NCBI RefSeq assembly: GCF_009711445.1 | Contig: NZ_SMMC01000210.1 | Coordinates: 1 to 54,937, forward strand | DNA: 54,937 bases | Source of the DNA: Curvivirga aplysinae | GTDB lineage: Bacteria; Pseudomonadota; Alphaproteobacteria; UBA8366; Aestuariispiraceae | Reading direction: 5' to 3' | Part shown: positions 41,342-49,700 of the stretch, piece after piece | Position numbering within the stretch: the first letter of the stretch is position 1 | Layout of the letters: each line of letters begins with the position of its first letter | Position numbers and translations under genes: made by a program | The notes under the pieces: generated by a model | The model's database searches: none | The model's input: only the letters and a program-made list of their open reading frames with translations | What the model was told of the DNA's origin: nothing

Positions 41342-42523
41342 ATGGCACTTGCAAGACGAAATCGCAATAATATGGATATCTGGCCAGGCTTTGTAGATGC
41401 CTTGGCAACCTTGTTGATGGTAATCATCTTCTTATTACTTATCTTTGTTATTTCACAAGTATTCCTAAATGATGCGTTGGTAGGACGTGACAAAGCCTTA
41501 GATAAATTAAATCTGCAAGTCTCGGAACTCGCAGATATGTTAAAACTTGAACGGGCCAGCAGTGCAGATTTACGCAATCAGGTATCTGATCTTTCGTCTG
41601 AGTTACGTGCCTCTCTTGCAAAGCGAGCAGATCTAGAAGCCCAACTAAAATCTTTAAGCGGTGAAAATGAAGGTCTAAAGAAAGAATTAGAAGCAAGTGA
41701 AGGTGCTTTGGCCGTTGTAAGTGCAGATCTTGAAGATGCCTATAAAACCATTGAAGCGAATAAAGAAACGATTGAGGCCCAATTAGGCCAACTCGCTTTA
41801 TTGGAGAATCAGATCGAAGCGTTAAAAGCCTTAAAAGAAGAACTTGAATCTGAAGCGGCCTCTAAGTTGGCACAAGCTGATGAAGAAGTTGTTGCTGCAC
41901 GTGCTGAAGCAGCCCTTCTTAACCAGCAACTAAAGGCACTAGGGGCACAAATAGAAGAACTCAACAACATCTTGGCGGCATCCGAATTAAAAGATGCGGA
42001 ACAACAAGCCCAAATCGAAGCCTTAGGTAAGCGATTAAACAAGGCCCTTGCAAGCAAAGTGCAAGAGTTAAGTAAATATCGTAGCGAATTCTTTGGGCGA
42101 CTACGCGAGATTTTAGGAAATCGTCGTGGCGTCCAAATTGTAAACGATCGCTTCGTTTTCCAATCTGAAGTCTTGTTTACATCCGGTTCAGCTGATCTAG
42201 GCCCTTCAGGTGAAGAACAGCTTTCACGCTTGGCAACTACTTTACTTGATATTTCCCGCGATATTCCGGAAAAACTAAATTGGGTTTTACAGGTAGAGGG
42301 TCATACCGATGCCCAACCTATCAGCACCGCGCAATTCCCATCTAACTGGGAACTATCCGCAGCACGCGCGATTTCCGTGGTGAAATTCCTACGTAGTCAG
42401 GGCCTGCCAGCGCAGCATCTGTCCGCCGTGGGATATGGGGAATTCCAACCACTTGATCCACGTGATGATGAAATCGCCTATCGTCGTAATCGCCGTATTG
42501 AATTAAAACTGACCCAACGCTAG
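41342..42523 (+). CDS. MotB-like protein with long coiled coil and OmpA domain
   Basis: A 393-residue partner of the MotA-like protein. It has a short positive N-terminus, one transmembrane helix (about 16-40) with Asp19 in the position of the MotB/TolR proton-carrying Asp (WPGFVDALATLLMV), then about 190 residues of coiled coil (50-235), and a C-terminal OmpA peptidoglycan-binding domain with EGHTDAQ, SAARAISV and YRRNRRIEL. The coiled coil is far longer than in MotB, where a short plug-and-linker is usual. RBS AAGGCGGA. Conserved pairs of this type are annotated as MotA plus peptidoglycan-binding protein in other alphaproteobacteria. Confidence 0.82.
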   Translation: MALARRNRNNMDIWPGFVDALATLLMVIIFLLLIFVISQVFLNDALVGRDKALDKLNLQVSELADMLKLERASSADLRNQVSDLSSELRASLAKRADLEAQLKSLSGENEGLKKELEASEGALAVVSADLEDAYKTIEANKETIEAQLGQLALLENQIEALKALKEELESEAASKLAQADEEVVAARAEAALLNQQLKALGAQIEELNNILAASELKDAEQQAQIEALGKRLNKALASKVQELSKYRSEFFGRLREILGNRRGVQIVNDRFVFQSEVLFTSGSADLGPSGEEQLSRLATTLLDISRDIPEKLNWVLQVEGHTDAQPISTAQFPSNWELSAARAISVVKFLRSQGLPAQHLSAVGYGEFQPLDPRDDEIAYRRNRRIELKLTQR

Positions 42524-42656
42524 GAAAAGCCAAATAAAAGCTTGCATCTGGTCTATTAATCCAGTAAATACGCGCGATCATTCATGAGAATGAAGTTATT
42601 TTAACCAAATACATCGCAGCCCACATTATGGCGCGATGGTTTGCAGGAGCCGAACA

Positions 42657-42875
42657 ATGAAACAAGAAATCCACCCGGATTACCACTGGATCACTGTCGA
42701 AATGACAGATGGTACAACATACAAAACACGTTCCACATGGGGCAAAGAAGGCGACACAATGCGCCTAGAGATCGACCCAAAAGCTCACCCAGCGTGGACA
42801 GGCGGTCAGCAACGTATTCTTGAAGGTGGTCAAATGGCTCGCTTCAACAAACGTTTCTCTGGTTTCGGCCTATAA
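42657..42875 (+). CDS. rpmE: 50S ribosomal protein bL31
   Basis: A 72-residue bL31. The sequence has the alphaproteobacterial start [19 protein letters not shown] and the conserved [16 protein letters not shown] and HPAWTGGQQ. It lacks the CxxC pairs of zinc-binding bL31, so it is the cysteine-free type. RBS AGGAG seven bases before ATG 42657; the frame begins at GTG 42636, which is not used. It is monocistronic, with a terminator directly after. Confidence 0.95.
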   Translation: MKQEIHPDYHWITVEMTDGTTYKTRSTWGKEGDTMRLEIDPKAHPAWTGGQQRILEGGQMARFNKRFSGFGL

Positions 42876-42912
42876 GAAACAGACTCCTTACATTTGTAAG
42901 TCAGAGTTTAAG

Positions 42913-42946
42913 AAAACCCGGATCATTTGGTCCGGGTTTTTCTTTT
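42913..42946 (+). terminator. rpmE terminator
   Basis: Stem AAAACCCGGA/TCCGGGTTTT (42913-42922, 42931-42940) with an eight-base loop and a T run. Confidence 0.88.
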
Positions 42947-42968
42947 GTCAAAAATTTGAAAAATAAAT

Positions 42969-42996
42969 CTTGAAAGCAAAAAATACACGCCCATAT
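42969..42996 (+). promoter_or_regulatory. Sigma-32 (RpoH) promoter for hsp20
   Basis: CTTGAAA (42969-42975), 13-bp spacer and GCCCATAT (42989-42996), matching seven of eight bases of CCCCATNT and the whole -35 of the sigma-32 consensus. Transcription would begin near 43003, giving a leader of about 147 bases to the hsp20 start. Confidence 0.75.
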
Positions 42997-43003
42997 CAAT
43001 AGG

Positions 43004-43149
43004 GTAACAAATGAAAAGGATGCCTAATGCTGGGTCCTTGAAGGTTACAAGTAAATCGTTTCGTCGACCATAATACCCATTAGGATCAAAAGGATCGGGT
43101 GGTGGCGTGACATTGACATTAATCGCTCATTGATAAGAGGATTTATATT
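43004..43149 (+). promoter_or_regulatory. ROSE-like RNA thermometer in the hsp20 leader
   Basis: Three hairpins can form. First: GTAAC/GTTAC (43004-43008, 43044-43048) around AAGGA/TCCTT (43016-43020, 43035-43039). Second: ACCA and CCC (43067-43078) with GGGTGGT (43097-43103). Third, next to the gene: TCGCTC (43123-43128) with the RBS GAGGA (43137-43141), where G43125 bulges out so that UCGCU pairs with AGGA. This is the ROSE signature (UYGCU against the RBS with an unpaired G), seen ahead of small heat-shock genes in alphaproteobacteria. Confidence 0.7.
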
Positions 43150-43602
43150 ATGCGAGATTTAGACTTTTCCCCATTATTCCGTAACGCAATCGGCTTTGAC
43201 CGTATGGCACGTCTGATGGATAACATTGCCTCAGAAGGCGCAGGGAACAGTTACCCCCCTTACAATATCGAACAATTAGATGAAAATGGATATCAGATTT
43301 CCATGGCGGTCGCAGGCTTTTCCGATAACGAACTCGATATCGAAGTTCTGGAAAACCAACTCAAAGTAACAGGCAAAAAAGATCTGGATCAAGACTCTGA
43401 AGATCAGCGAAACTTCCTACATCGCGGCATTGCCCAACGCGCCTTTGAACGTCGTTTCTCACTAGCAGACTATATCAAAGTGACCGGTGCGAAACTGGAA
43501 CATGGCCTTCTACATATCAAACTGGTTCGTGATATCCCCGAAGCTAAAAAGCCTAAAGCTGTTCAGATTGAAACATCTGCACCGAAATCTTTAGAAGCTT
43601 AA
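43150..43602 (+). CDS. hspA: Class A small heat shock protein Hsp20
   Basis: A 150-residue ATP-independent holdase that binds unfolding proteins on heat stress. It has the alpha-crystallin domain (about 36-135), opening with YPPYNIEQLDENGYQISMAV-type strands, the conserved VLENQLKVTGKK, RGIAQRAFERRF and LADYIKV, with the terminal AHxENGLL-like motif as AKLEHGLLHIKL. IbpA-type class A members of rhizobia share this. AGGA lies nine bases before ATG 43150. It is preceded by a sigma-32 promoter and a thermometer leader, which fits its role, and is followed by a terminator. Confidence 0.93.
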   Translation: MRDLDFSPLFRNAIGFDRMARLMDNIASEGAGNSYPPYNIEQLDENGYQISMAVAGFSDNELDIEVLENQLKVTGKKDLDQDSEDQRNFLHRGIAQRAFERRFSLADYIKVTGAKLEHGLLHIKLVRDIPEAKKPKAVQIETSAPKSLEA

Positions 43603-43673
43603 GTAACCCTATATCAGACGCTATAGGTGAGTCCCCTCCCTCTTCCCCTATACTTGCCTATAGCAAAAGGAAT

Positions 43674-43706
43674 ACGCGTGGTCATTTGATCACGCGTTTT
43701 CTTTTG
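43674..43706 (+). terminator. hsp20 terminator
   Basis: Stem ACGCGTGGTC/GATCACGCGT (43674-43683, 43688-43697), one G-U pair, loop ATTT, then TTTCTTTTG. Confidence 0.8.
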
Positions 43707-43730
43707 AAACCTGTATTCACAACTGCTTAC

Positions 43731-43746
43731 CATACGCATGCGTATG
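43731..43746. promoter_or_regulatory. Perfect 16-bp palindrome upstream of mmsA
   Basis: CATACGCATGCGTATG is a perfect dyad with no spacer, 202 bp before the mmsA ATG and downstream of the hsp20 terminator. It looks like a dimeric repressor operator. The regulator is not encoded next to it. Confidence 0.5.
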
Positions 43747-43947
43747 TTTTTTGTGTATTGGCTATTGCATGGAAACTTTTTTCCCCTATAGTACTGTCCA
43801 GAAACGCGGATTTCCGGCATTTATCAACTGGCCTATCGGTTTGCATAACACTGGCCCTTGAGAGTTGGAAGGCGCAGATATAAACCGAATAACGGTAAAA
43901 TTCTGCAAACTTGCAGGTTAACAATAATAGTTGGTAGGAGTGCTTTC

Positions 43948-45447
43948 ATGGCTGAAGAATTATTCCACTGGATCAATGGCGAACGCGTAAAAGGCAAAAG
44001 CGGTCGTTTTGGCGATGTGTTTAACCCGGCAACAGGCGAAGTAATTGGTCAATGCCCGTATGCGTCCAAAGAAGAAGTTGACGCTGCAGTTGCAAATGCA
44101 AAAGAAGCTTTCGAGATATGGTCTGAAACGCCAAGCGTGAAACGCGCACAAGTGATGTTCAAGTTCCGTGAAATCATGCTACGCGAATGGGATAACCTTG
44201 CCGAAGCAATGGGTAAAGAACATGGTAAGACCCTACCAGATGCTAAAGGTGAATTGGCACGTGGCCTAGAAGTTGTTGAATTCGCAACAGGTATTCCACA
44301 TCTTCTAAAAGGTGAAAACAGCCAAAATGTAGGCGGCGGTATCGATATCACTTCTATCCGTATGCCGGTTGGTGTTGTTGGCGGTATTACCCCATTTAAC
44401 TTCCCGGTTATGATTCCATTATGGATGGGTGTTATGGCTGTTGCATGTGGTAACACATATGTAAACAAACCATCTGAACGCGATCCATCTTCCTCCCTTA
44501 TGCTTGCTGAAATGTGGAAAGAAGCTGGTCTTCCAGATGGCGTATGGAATGTGATTAACGGTGATAAAGTTGTTGTAGATAGCTTGTTACATCATCCAGA
44601 TGTTGAAGCAATTTCCTTCGTAGGATCCACAGGTGTTGGTGAATATGTTTATCAAGAAGGTTGCAAACATAACAAACGTGTTCAATCTTTCTGTGGGGCG
44701 AAAAACCATATGGTGATTATGCCGGATGCAGATATGGACAACGCAGCTGATGCGCTTGTTTCTGCTGGTTTCGGTTCTGCTGGTGAACGTTGCATGGCGA
44801 TTTCCGTTGCTGTTCCAGTTGGCAAAGGTACACAAGAGGCGTTGATCGAACGTTTGGTACCACGCATTGAAAAACTAAGCATTGGCGCATATGACGATCC
44901 AAATGCAGATGTTAACCCAGTGATTACAATGCAGGCTAAAGAGCGTATCGAAGGCTTGATCACATCTGGTGTTGAAGAAGGTGCTGACCTGCTTGTCGAT
45001 GGTCGCGGTGCACGTTTACAAGGCTACGAAAACGGCTATTTCGTTGGTGCATCCTTGTTCAACAATGTTACAGAAAACATGAACATCTACAAGACAGAGA
45101 TCTTTGGCCCTGTATTATCTGTGACAACACCACAAACATATGAAGATGCGGTTCGCATGGTGAATGAGCATGAATATGGTAACGGTGTAGCAATCTTTAC
45201 ACGTGATGGTGAATCTGCGCGTCACTTCCAACGTAATGTTGATGTTGGTATGGTTGGTGTAAACGTGCCAATCCCTGTGCCGTTGAGCTTCCACACATTC
45301 GGTGGTTCCAAACGTTCTAAATTCGGTGATACACAGATGTATGGTCCAGAATCCATCAACTTCTTCACCAAATTGCGTACAGTGAGCTCCCGTTGGCCAA
45401 CAGGTGGCATCAAAGACGGTGTTCAACTGGCATTCCCATCTAACTAA
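43948..45447 (+). CDS. mmsA: CoA-acylating methylmalonate-semialdehyde dehydrogenase
   Basis: MmsA converts methylmalonate semialdehyde to propionyl-CoA (or malonate semialdehyde to acetyl-CoA) with NAD and CoA, the last step of valine and myo-inositol or beta-alanine breakdown. The 499-residue ALDH has the MmsA-specific VQSFCGAKNHMVIMPDAD and catalytic Cys282 in GSAGERCMAISV. Start ATG 43948 with TAGGAG seven bases before; the open frame extends to 43858 with no family match. No other valine gene (mmsB, bkd) is adjacent. The 16-bp palindrome upstream may control it. Confidence 0.95.
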   Translation: MAEELFHWINGERVKGKSGRFGDVFNPATGEVIGQCPYASKEEVDAAVANAKEAFEIWSETPSVKRAQVMFKFREIMLREWDNLAEAMGKEHGKTLPDAKGELARGLEVVEFATGIPHLLKGENSQNVGGGIDITSIRMPVGVVGGITPFNFPVMIPLWMGVMAVACGNTYVNKPSERDPSSSLMLAEMWKEAGLPDGVWNVINGDKVVVDSLLHHPDVEAISFVGSTGVGEYVYQEGCKHNKRVQSFCGAKNHMVIMPDADMDNAADALVSAGFGSAGERCMAISVAVPVGKGTQEALIERLVPRIEKLSIGAYDDPNADVNPVITMQAKERIEGLITSGVEEGADLLVDGRGARLQGYENGYFVGASLFNNVTENMNIYKTEIFGPVLSVTTPQTYEDAVRMVNEHEYGNGVAIFTRDGESARHFQRNVDVGMVGVNVPIPVPLSFHTFGGSKRSKFGDTQMYGPESINFFTKLRTVSSRWPTGGIKDGVQLAFPSN

Positions 45448-45472
45448 GTTAGATATGGAAGCAGAAAAGATT

Positions 45473-45500
45473 AAGGGCAGCGAATTCGCTGCCCTTTTTA
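45473..45500. terminator. Terminator of mmsA
   Basis: Palindrome AAGGGCAGCGAA/TTCGCTGCCCTT (45473-45496), folding with a short loop, followed by TTTTTATTTTC. It is convergent with the downstream phosphodiesterase gene, which may use it too. Confidence 0.85.
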
Positions 45501-45554
45501 TTTTCTTAAGCTTTCAAGCTAAACTTATATAAGTATCCATCTATAAGTATGTTT

Positions 45555-46286
45555 CTACTTTAAACCCTTCATGCGATCAGGGTAGTCCGTAAAAATACCT
45601 TCGACTCCCCAACCAATCAGTTCAGCAGCACGTTCTTTATCATTCACCGTATAACAACGTACTGGTGATCCAGAATCGATAAATGCCTTACATTGTGTTT
45701 CCGTCAACTTATCCGCATCTACATGGATGGCATCTGCCTTTAAACTCTCAACTTCATCTTGCCAATTCGAGGGAATATCTTCCCACAGAATCGCATGTTC
45801 TACACGCGGCAACACCTCATGAGAAGCTGCAAGGGCATCACGATCAAAACTAGAGATAATTGGTGATGGTAATTGGCTAGGCCAATTATCACGCACATAT
45901 TCAGCTATCTTTTTACCCGTTTCTTCCTCAAAACCCTTATCAGGTTTCAATTCAAGGTTAACTCCCATTCCAAGAGCAGTTAACAGGCTCAAAAATTCGG
46001 ATACTGTCGGAACAGTCTCGCCAATGAATTCATCACTGAACCAACGCCCGACATCTAATGCCTTAATCATATATAAGGGGGTCTCAGCACAGGTACGCTC
46101 CGCATTTGCGGTACGGCTAAAGTCATCATCATGAAAAAGAACGATGACACCGTCTGAGCTCAGCTTCAGGTCAACTTCAACCCATTTGCAACCTAGCGCG
46201 GCTGCCTTTGCAATTGCAGATAAAGTATTTTCAGGCGCATGACCAGATGCACCACGATGACCAAAAATTTTCGAAGAAAGACTCAT
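45555..46286 (-). CDS. ugpQ: Glycerophosphodiester phosphodiesterase
   Basis: A 243-residue cytoplasmic GDPD-family enzyme that cleaves glycerophosphodiesters to glycerol 3-phosphate and an alcohol. It has the first catalytic motif HRGASGHAPENTLSA (11-25), then EVDLKLSSDGVIVLFHDDD with the second catalytic His and metal-binding Glu and Asp, and 'GVNLELKP'. There is no signal peptide, which fits UgpQ rather than the periplasmic GlpQ. RBS AGGGGAA. 14 bp after the antiporter gene, so they probably share a transcript. Confidence 0.9.
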   Translation of the reverse strand: MSLSSKIFGHRGASGHAPENTLSAIAKAAALGCKWVEVDLKLSSDGVIVLFHDDDFSRTANAERTCAETPLYMIKALDVGRWFSDEFIGETVPTVSEFLSLLTALGMGVNLELKPDKGFEEETGKKIAEYVRDNWPSQLPSPIISSFDRDALAASHEVLPRVEHAILWEDIPSNWQDEVESLKADAIHVDADKLTETQCKAFIDSGSPVRCYTVNDKERAAELIGWGVEGIFTDYPDRMKGLK

Positions 46287-46300
46287 AATTCAAATTCCCC

Positions 46301-47266
46301 TTAACCCATCAATCCAGGAACACGGAATGCCAAGCTACCGATATATACAAAATAGGCAACTAACAAGAACCCTGCATCCCAGCGGCAGATTTTATAATCT
46401 TTGAGCAACAAAGGCCCCAATGCCAAACATGCTGCCATCATGACCCAAACATCAATATGCGCAATATCGTCCGCAATTTCTAAAGGTGTAATCATTGCCG
46501 TAATACACAAAATGGATAAAACGTTGAATAGACATGAACCTACCACATTACCAATGGCTACATCTGTATGACGGCGCATTGCAGCAACTGCCGTTGCTGC
46601 CAGTTCAGGTAACGAGGTTCCCAATGCCACAATTGTTAAACCGATAACGGATTCAGGAATTCCAAAGGATGTCGCAATATTCACCGCCCCAATCACCAGA
46701 ATATTTGCGCCCCCAACAAGCCCGATAAGACCGAGAATAATGAAAGCTGCAATAATGAGCCAATTTTCTGGTACATTCTGCATTTCTTCGGTTTCTTTTT
46801 CATGAAGCTCGGCAGCGTCATCCTGTTTTTTGTCTTGGTAATAAGACCATACAAGGAAGCTCACAAGTGCGCATAACATCATCACACCTTGCCAAAATAC
46901 AATCCAACCTGTCATAGCCAGACCTGTTAATAAGGCCATAGCCAAAACCATCGCTGTGCCATCACGACGTAACGCTTTAGGATCGCAAACAAGCGGATAG
47001 ATCAATCCACCCACGCCTAGGATTAGCAAAATATTAGAGATATTACTTCCAACGACATTGGCGATCGCCAAATCCGGTTGTCCGTGAAGAGCAGCTTTTA
47101 CAGTCACAAGCAATTCAGGTGCCGAGGTACCAAATCCAATAACGGTCAAACCAATAATTGCAGGGCTAACACCAAGTTTCTTTGCCAAGGCAATTGCACC
47201 GCGTAAGCTGATTTCACCACCAACAAACAACAATACCAAACCTGCAATAATATAAATAAAATCCAT
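46301..47266 (-). CDS. CaCA family calcium/sodium antiporter
   Basis: A 321-residue inner-membrane antiporter (YrbG/NCX-like) with about ten hydrophobic segments in two inverted halves. Each half has an alpha-repeat: GFGTSAPELLVTVKAAL with VGSNISN, and VALGTSLPELAATAVAA with VGSCLFNVLSI. A charged cytoplasmic loop of about 30 residues sits between the halves. It exchanges Ca2+ (or K+) with Na+ or protons. The frame reaches 47281, but ATG 47266 gives the usual short N-terminus. It leads the transcript that continues into the phosphodiesterase. Confidence 0.9.
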   Translation of the reverse strand: MDFIYIIAGLVLLFVGGEISLRGAIALAKKLGVSPAIIGLTVIGFGTSAPELLVTVKAALHGQPDLAIANVVGSNISNILLILGVGGLIYPLVCDPKALRRDGTAMVLAMALLTGLAMTGWIVFWQGVMMLCALVSFLVWSYYQDKKQDDAAELHEKETEEMQNVPENWLIIAAFIILGLIGLVGGANILVIGAVNIATSFGIPESVIGLTIVALGTSLPELAATAVAAMRRHTDVAIGNVVGSCLFNVLSILCITAMITPLEIADDIAHIDVWVMMAACLALGPLLLKDYKICRWDAGFLLVAYFVYIGSLAFRVPGLMG

Positions 47267-47643
47267 AGATCCAGATACCACTAATATAACGTGTCGATAT
47301 AATTTTTTAGTATGTCTTCAATAAACAGACAGACAAGTCTATACAACCCATCTTTTGTAGAAAGGTGTTAAACTTTCCTGATGATTTTGGGAAAACTGCC
47401 TTCATGAGCTGAATATGAGGTGTTCAGTTTAATTTACAAGCCCTTCACAACATGTTGAATGTTTTTCTATACCGAACTTTTGTCAGTATTGGCTGAAATC
47501 TGCTATGAAAAAACTGGAAAATTCCCTCAACACCAAGTATATGTCGCCCAAAGATTATAAATGGGTATAATGATTTGTTACTTTGAGACCTTGTCGACAA
47601 ATAAATTCGACCCGAAGACAATAACGTGAAGACAGGCAAAGAA
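47267..47643. other. Divergent region between antiporter gene and pabB
   Basis: 377 bp without a supported gene. It holds GAAAG/CTTTC around position 47360-47376, a consensus -10 (TATAAT, 47566-47571) likely for pabB, and a palindrome TTGTCGACAA (47591-47600) in the expected early leader of pabB. Confidence 0.45.
47543..47571 (+). promoter_or_regulatory. Candidate promoter of pabBAC
   Basis: A perfect -10 TATAAT (47566-47571) with a poor -35 at the right distance (GTCGCC, 47543-47548), 73 bp before the chosen pabB start. The weak -35 implies help from an activator or a low-level promoter. Confidence 0.4.
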
Positions 47644-49107
47644 ATGGCATTTCCTGCCCTTTATAAAGAAATTCCTTATCAGGATCCCGCATTGATCTTT
47701 CCTGTTCTGGAACAGGAAAAGCATCCATTATTCTTAGATAGTGCAATGGCAGACCCACGTTTGGGTGCAGTTTCTTATATCGCTATCGATCCATTTATCG
47801 TTTTTGAGGCAAAAGAAGGTAAATGTCAGCAAAATGGTGATACAATTTCTATTGACCCCATTACCTATTTAACTGACCTCTTAGACGCATATAAGTTAGA
47901 ACGCCTCGAAGATGAAGATGTTCCCCTTTTCCAAGGAGGCGCCGCGGGTTTATTTAGCTATGATCTGGGGTGGTATCTTGAAAAACTACCTACTCATCAA
48001 GGTGATGATGCAAAGATACCAGAATTAGCAATTGGTCTATATGATCTAGTAATCGCATTTGATCATAATCAGCAACGTAGTTGGATTATTTCCACCGGTC
48101 AAAATTCTGATAGTGTAGAACCAGATGTGAATCTTGCTGAAAAACGATTATCTTATATACAAGGCCTGTTATCTCAGGCAACAGATTATAGTTGGCCTGA
48201 CCAAATCATCCCCCCTTTAACTTGGCGAACAGATCTTAGCCGTCAGGATTATGAAGACCAAGTTCAAAAAGTTGTCGACTACATATATGCAGGCGATATT
48301 TTTCAGGCCAATCTATCACAGCAATTTCGGGCGCACTTACCTGAAGGCTTCAATCCGCTCGCTTTCTATAAAACTTTGCGCAAAGTAAATGCTGCGACAT
48401 TTGCAGGTTACTTTAAAACCGATGACATGGTCATTGCCTCCTCATCACCGGAACGTTTCATCAAAGTTCAGGACGGACAAGCAGAGACACGCCCCATAAA
48501 AGGCACTCGTCCACGTTTTGATGATCCTGAGCAAGACCGTGCATCTGCAGCAGATTTACTAGCGGCAGAAAAAGACCGATCTGAAAATGTAATGATCGTT
48601 GATTTATTGCGTAATGATTTGTCAAAGAACTGCGCGCCACACACTGTTACTGTTCCAGAACTATGTGCACTTGAAAGTTATGCATCTGTTCATCATCTGG
48701 TTTCGAGTGTAACGGGTCGTTTAAAATCAAACCGCAGTAGTTTTGATTTACTTTCCGAAGCTTTTCCTGGCGGGTCAATCACCGGTGCTCCAAAATTACG
48801 TTCTATGGAAATTATTGCCGAACTAGAACCATGGCGCCGCGGTGCCTATTGTGGCTCTCTAGGTTTTATCAGTTTTGCGGGTGATATGGATACATCCATC
48901 TTGATCCGCACAGTTACCATAAAAGATGGAACTGCTCGCTTTAATGTAGGTGGCGGCATCGTGGCGGATTCTACTCCGGCAAGCGAATATGAAGAGACAC
49001 TTGTAAAAGCACGCGGTATTTTTGACACTTTTGATGCGATGAGTTCTGGGCAGTCTGTTATCTTATCTGGCCGTAATGAAGAAAAAACTTCAAAGGTGGC
49101 ATCATGA
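47644..49107 (+). CDS. pabB: Aminodeoxychorismate synthase component I
   Basis: PabB turns chorismate and ammonia from PabA into 4-amino-4-deoxychorismate for folate. The 487-residue chorismate-binding enzyme has ASSSPERFI, the motif RPIKGTRPR whose Lys distinguishes PabB from TrpE (Ala in PIAGT), NVMIVDLLRNDLSKNC, and a C-terminal FPGGSITGAPKLRSMEII with GGGIVADSTP. The frame starts at GTG 47626, but ATG 47644 is better placed after AGG. It overlaps pabA by four bases. Confidence 0.92.
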   Translation: MAFPALYKEIPYQDPALIFPVLEQEKHPLFLDSAMADPRLGAVSYIAIDPFIVFEAKEGKCQQNGDTISIDPITYLTDLLDAYKLERLEDEDVPLFQGGAAGLFSYDLGWYLEKLPTHQGDDAKIPELAIGLYDLVIAFDHNQQRSWIISTGQNSDSVEPDVNLAEKRLSYIQGLLSQATDYSWPDQIIPPLTWRTDLSRQDYEDQVQKVVDYIYAGDIFQANLSQQFRAHLPEGFNPLAFYKTLRKVNAATFAGYFKTDDMVIASSSPERFIKVQDGQAETRPIKGTRPRFDDPEQDRASAADLLAAEKDRSENVMIVDLLRNDLSKNCAPHTVTVPELCALESYASVHHLVSSVTGRLKSNRSSFDLLSEAFPGGSITGAPKLRSMEIIAELEPWRRGAYCGSLGFISFAGDMDTSILIRTVTIKDGTARFNVGGGIVADSTPASEYEETLVKARGIFDTFDAMSSGQSVILSGRNEEKTSKVAS

Positions 49108-49700
49108 TCCTCGTCATCGATAATTACGATTCTTTCGTCTATAACCTTGCCCGTTATTTTGAAGAGTTAGGGCGTGAGGTAAAAGTTGTACGTAATGATG
49201 TTCTGAGTTTAGAGGAAATCAAAGTCCTTGCGCCCGACGCCATTGTGATATCCCCAGGCCCGTGCACGCCAAATGAAGCCGGTTTATCCTTAGATATCAT
49301 TAAAACATTTGCGCCAACCATACCAATTCTAGGTGTTTGTCTTGGGCATCAAGCTATTGGCCAGGTATTTGGTGGTGACACCGTGCGAGCGTCACAACCA
49401 ATGCATGGTAAAACAAGCGATATTGAACATGATGGGAGCGGCTTATTTACTCACCTCCCTTCACCTTTGACTGTAACACGCTATCATTCTTTAGTTATCG
49501 ATCCTGAGTTAACTCAGAATTCTCCATTGCGTGTTCAATCACAAACAGCTAACGGCGATATCATGGCTGTTTTTCATGAAGAATACCCTGTTTATGGTGT
49601 TCAGTTCCATCCAGAAGCGGCATTAACCCAAGGCGGTCACAAACTAATCGAGAACTTCCTTCAAATCACTGACCACTTTTGGCAGAAAGAAGCAGCATGA
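49104..49700 (+). CDS. pabA: Aminodeoxychorismate synthase component II, glutamine amidotransferase
   Basis: A 198-residue class I glutamine amidotransferase that supplies ammonia to PabB. It has NYDSFVYNLARY at the start, catalytic Cys79 in GVCLGHQAIG, and the His-Glu pair in VQFHPEA. TrpG has the same fold and may be shared with tryptophan synthesis; the pabB and pabC neighbours argue for folate. The start ATGA overlaps the pabB stop and its end overlaps the next gene the same way, so all three are coupled. Confidence 0.92.
   Translation: MILVIDNYDSFVYNLARYFEELGREVKVVRNDVLSLEEIKVLAPDAIVISPGPCTPNEAGLSLDIIKTFAPTIPILGVCLGHQAIGQVFGGDTVRASQPMHGKTSDIEHDGSGLFTHLPSPLTVTRYHSLVIDPELTQNSPLRVQSQTANGDIMAVFHEEYPVYGVQFHPEAALTQGGHKLIENFLQITDHFWQKEAA

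Larger units (their letters stand above)
43603..43947. other. Region between hsp20 and mmsA
   Basis: 345 bp with no supported gene. It holds the hsp20 terminator (43674-43706) and a perfect 16-bp palindrome (43731-43746), followed by the mmsA leader. The remaining bases are AT-rich. Confidence 0.5.

Noticed and set aside
40142-42523. Zorya-type anti-phage system (MotA-like ZorA with MotB-like ZorB).
   Set aside because: ZorC/ZorD or ZorE partner genes are absent: the next genes are rpmE and hsp20. The MotA-like protein lacks the very long ZorA tail.
47644-49700. Anthranilate synthase (trpE/trpG) instead of pabB/pabA.
   Set aside because: RPIKGTRPR has the Lys of aminodeoxychorismate synthase rather than the Ala of TrpE, and a pabC-like gene follows.
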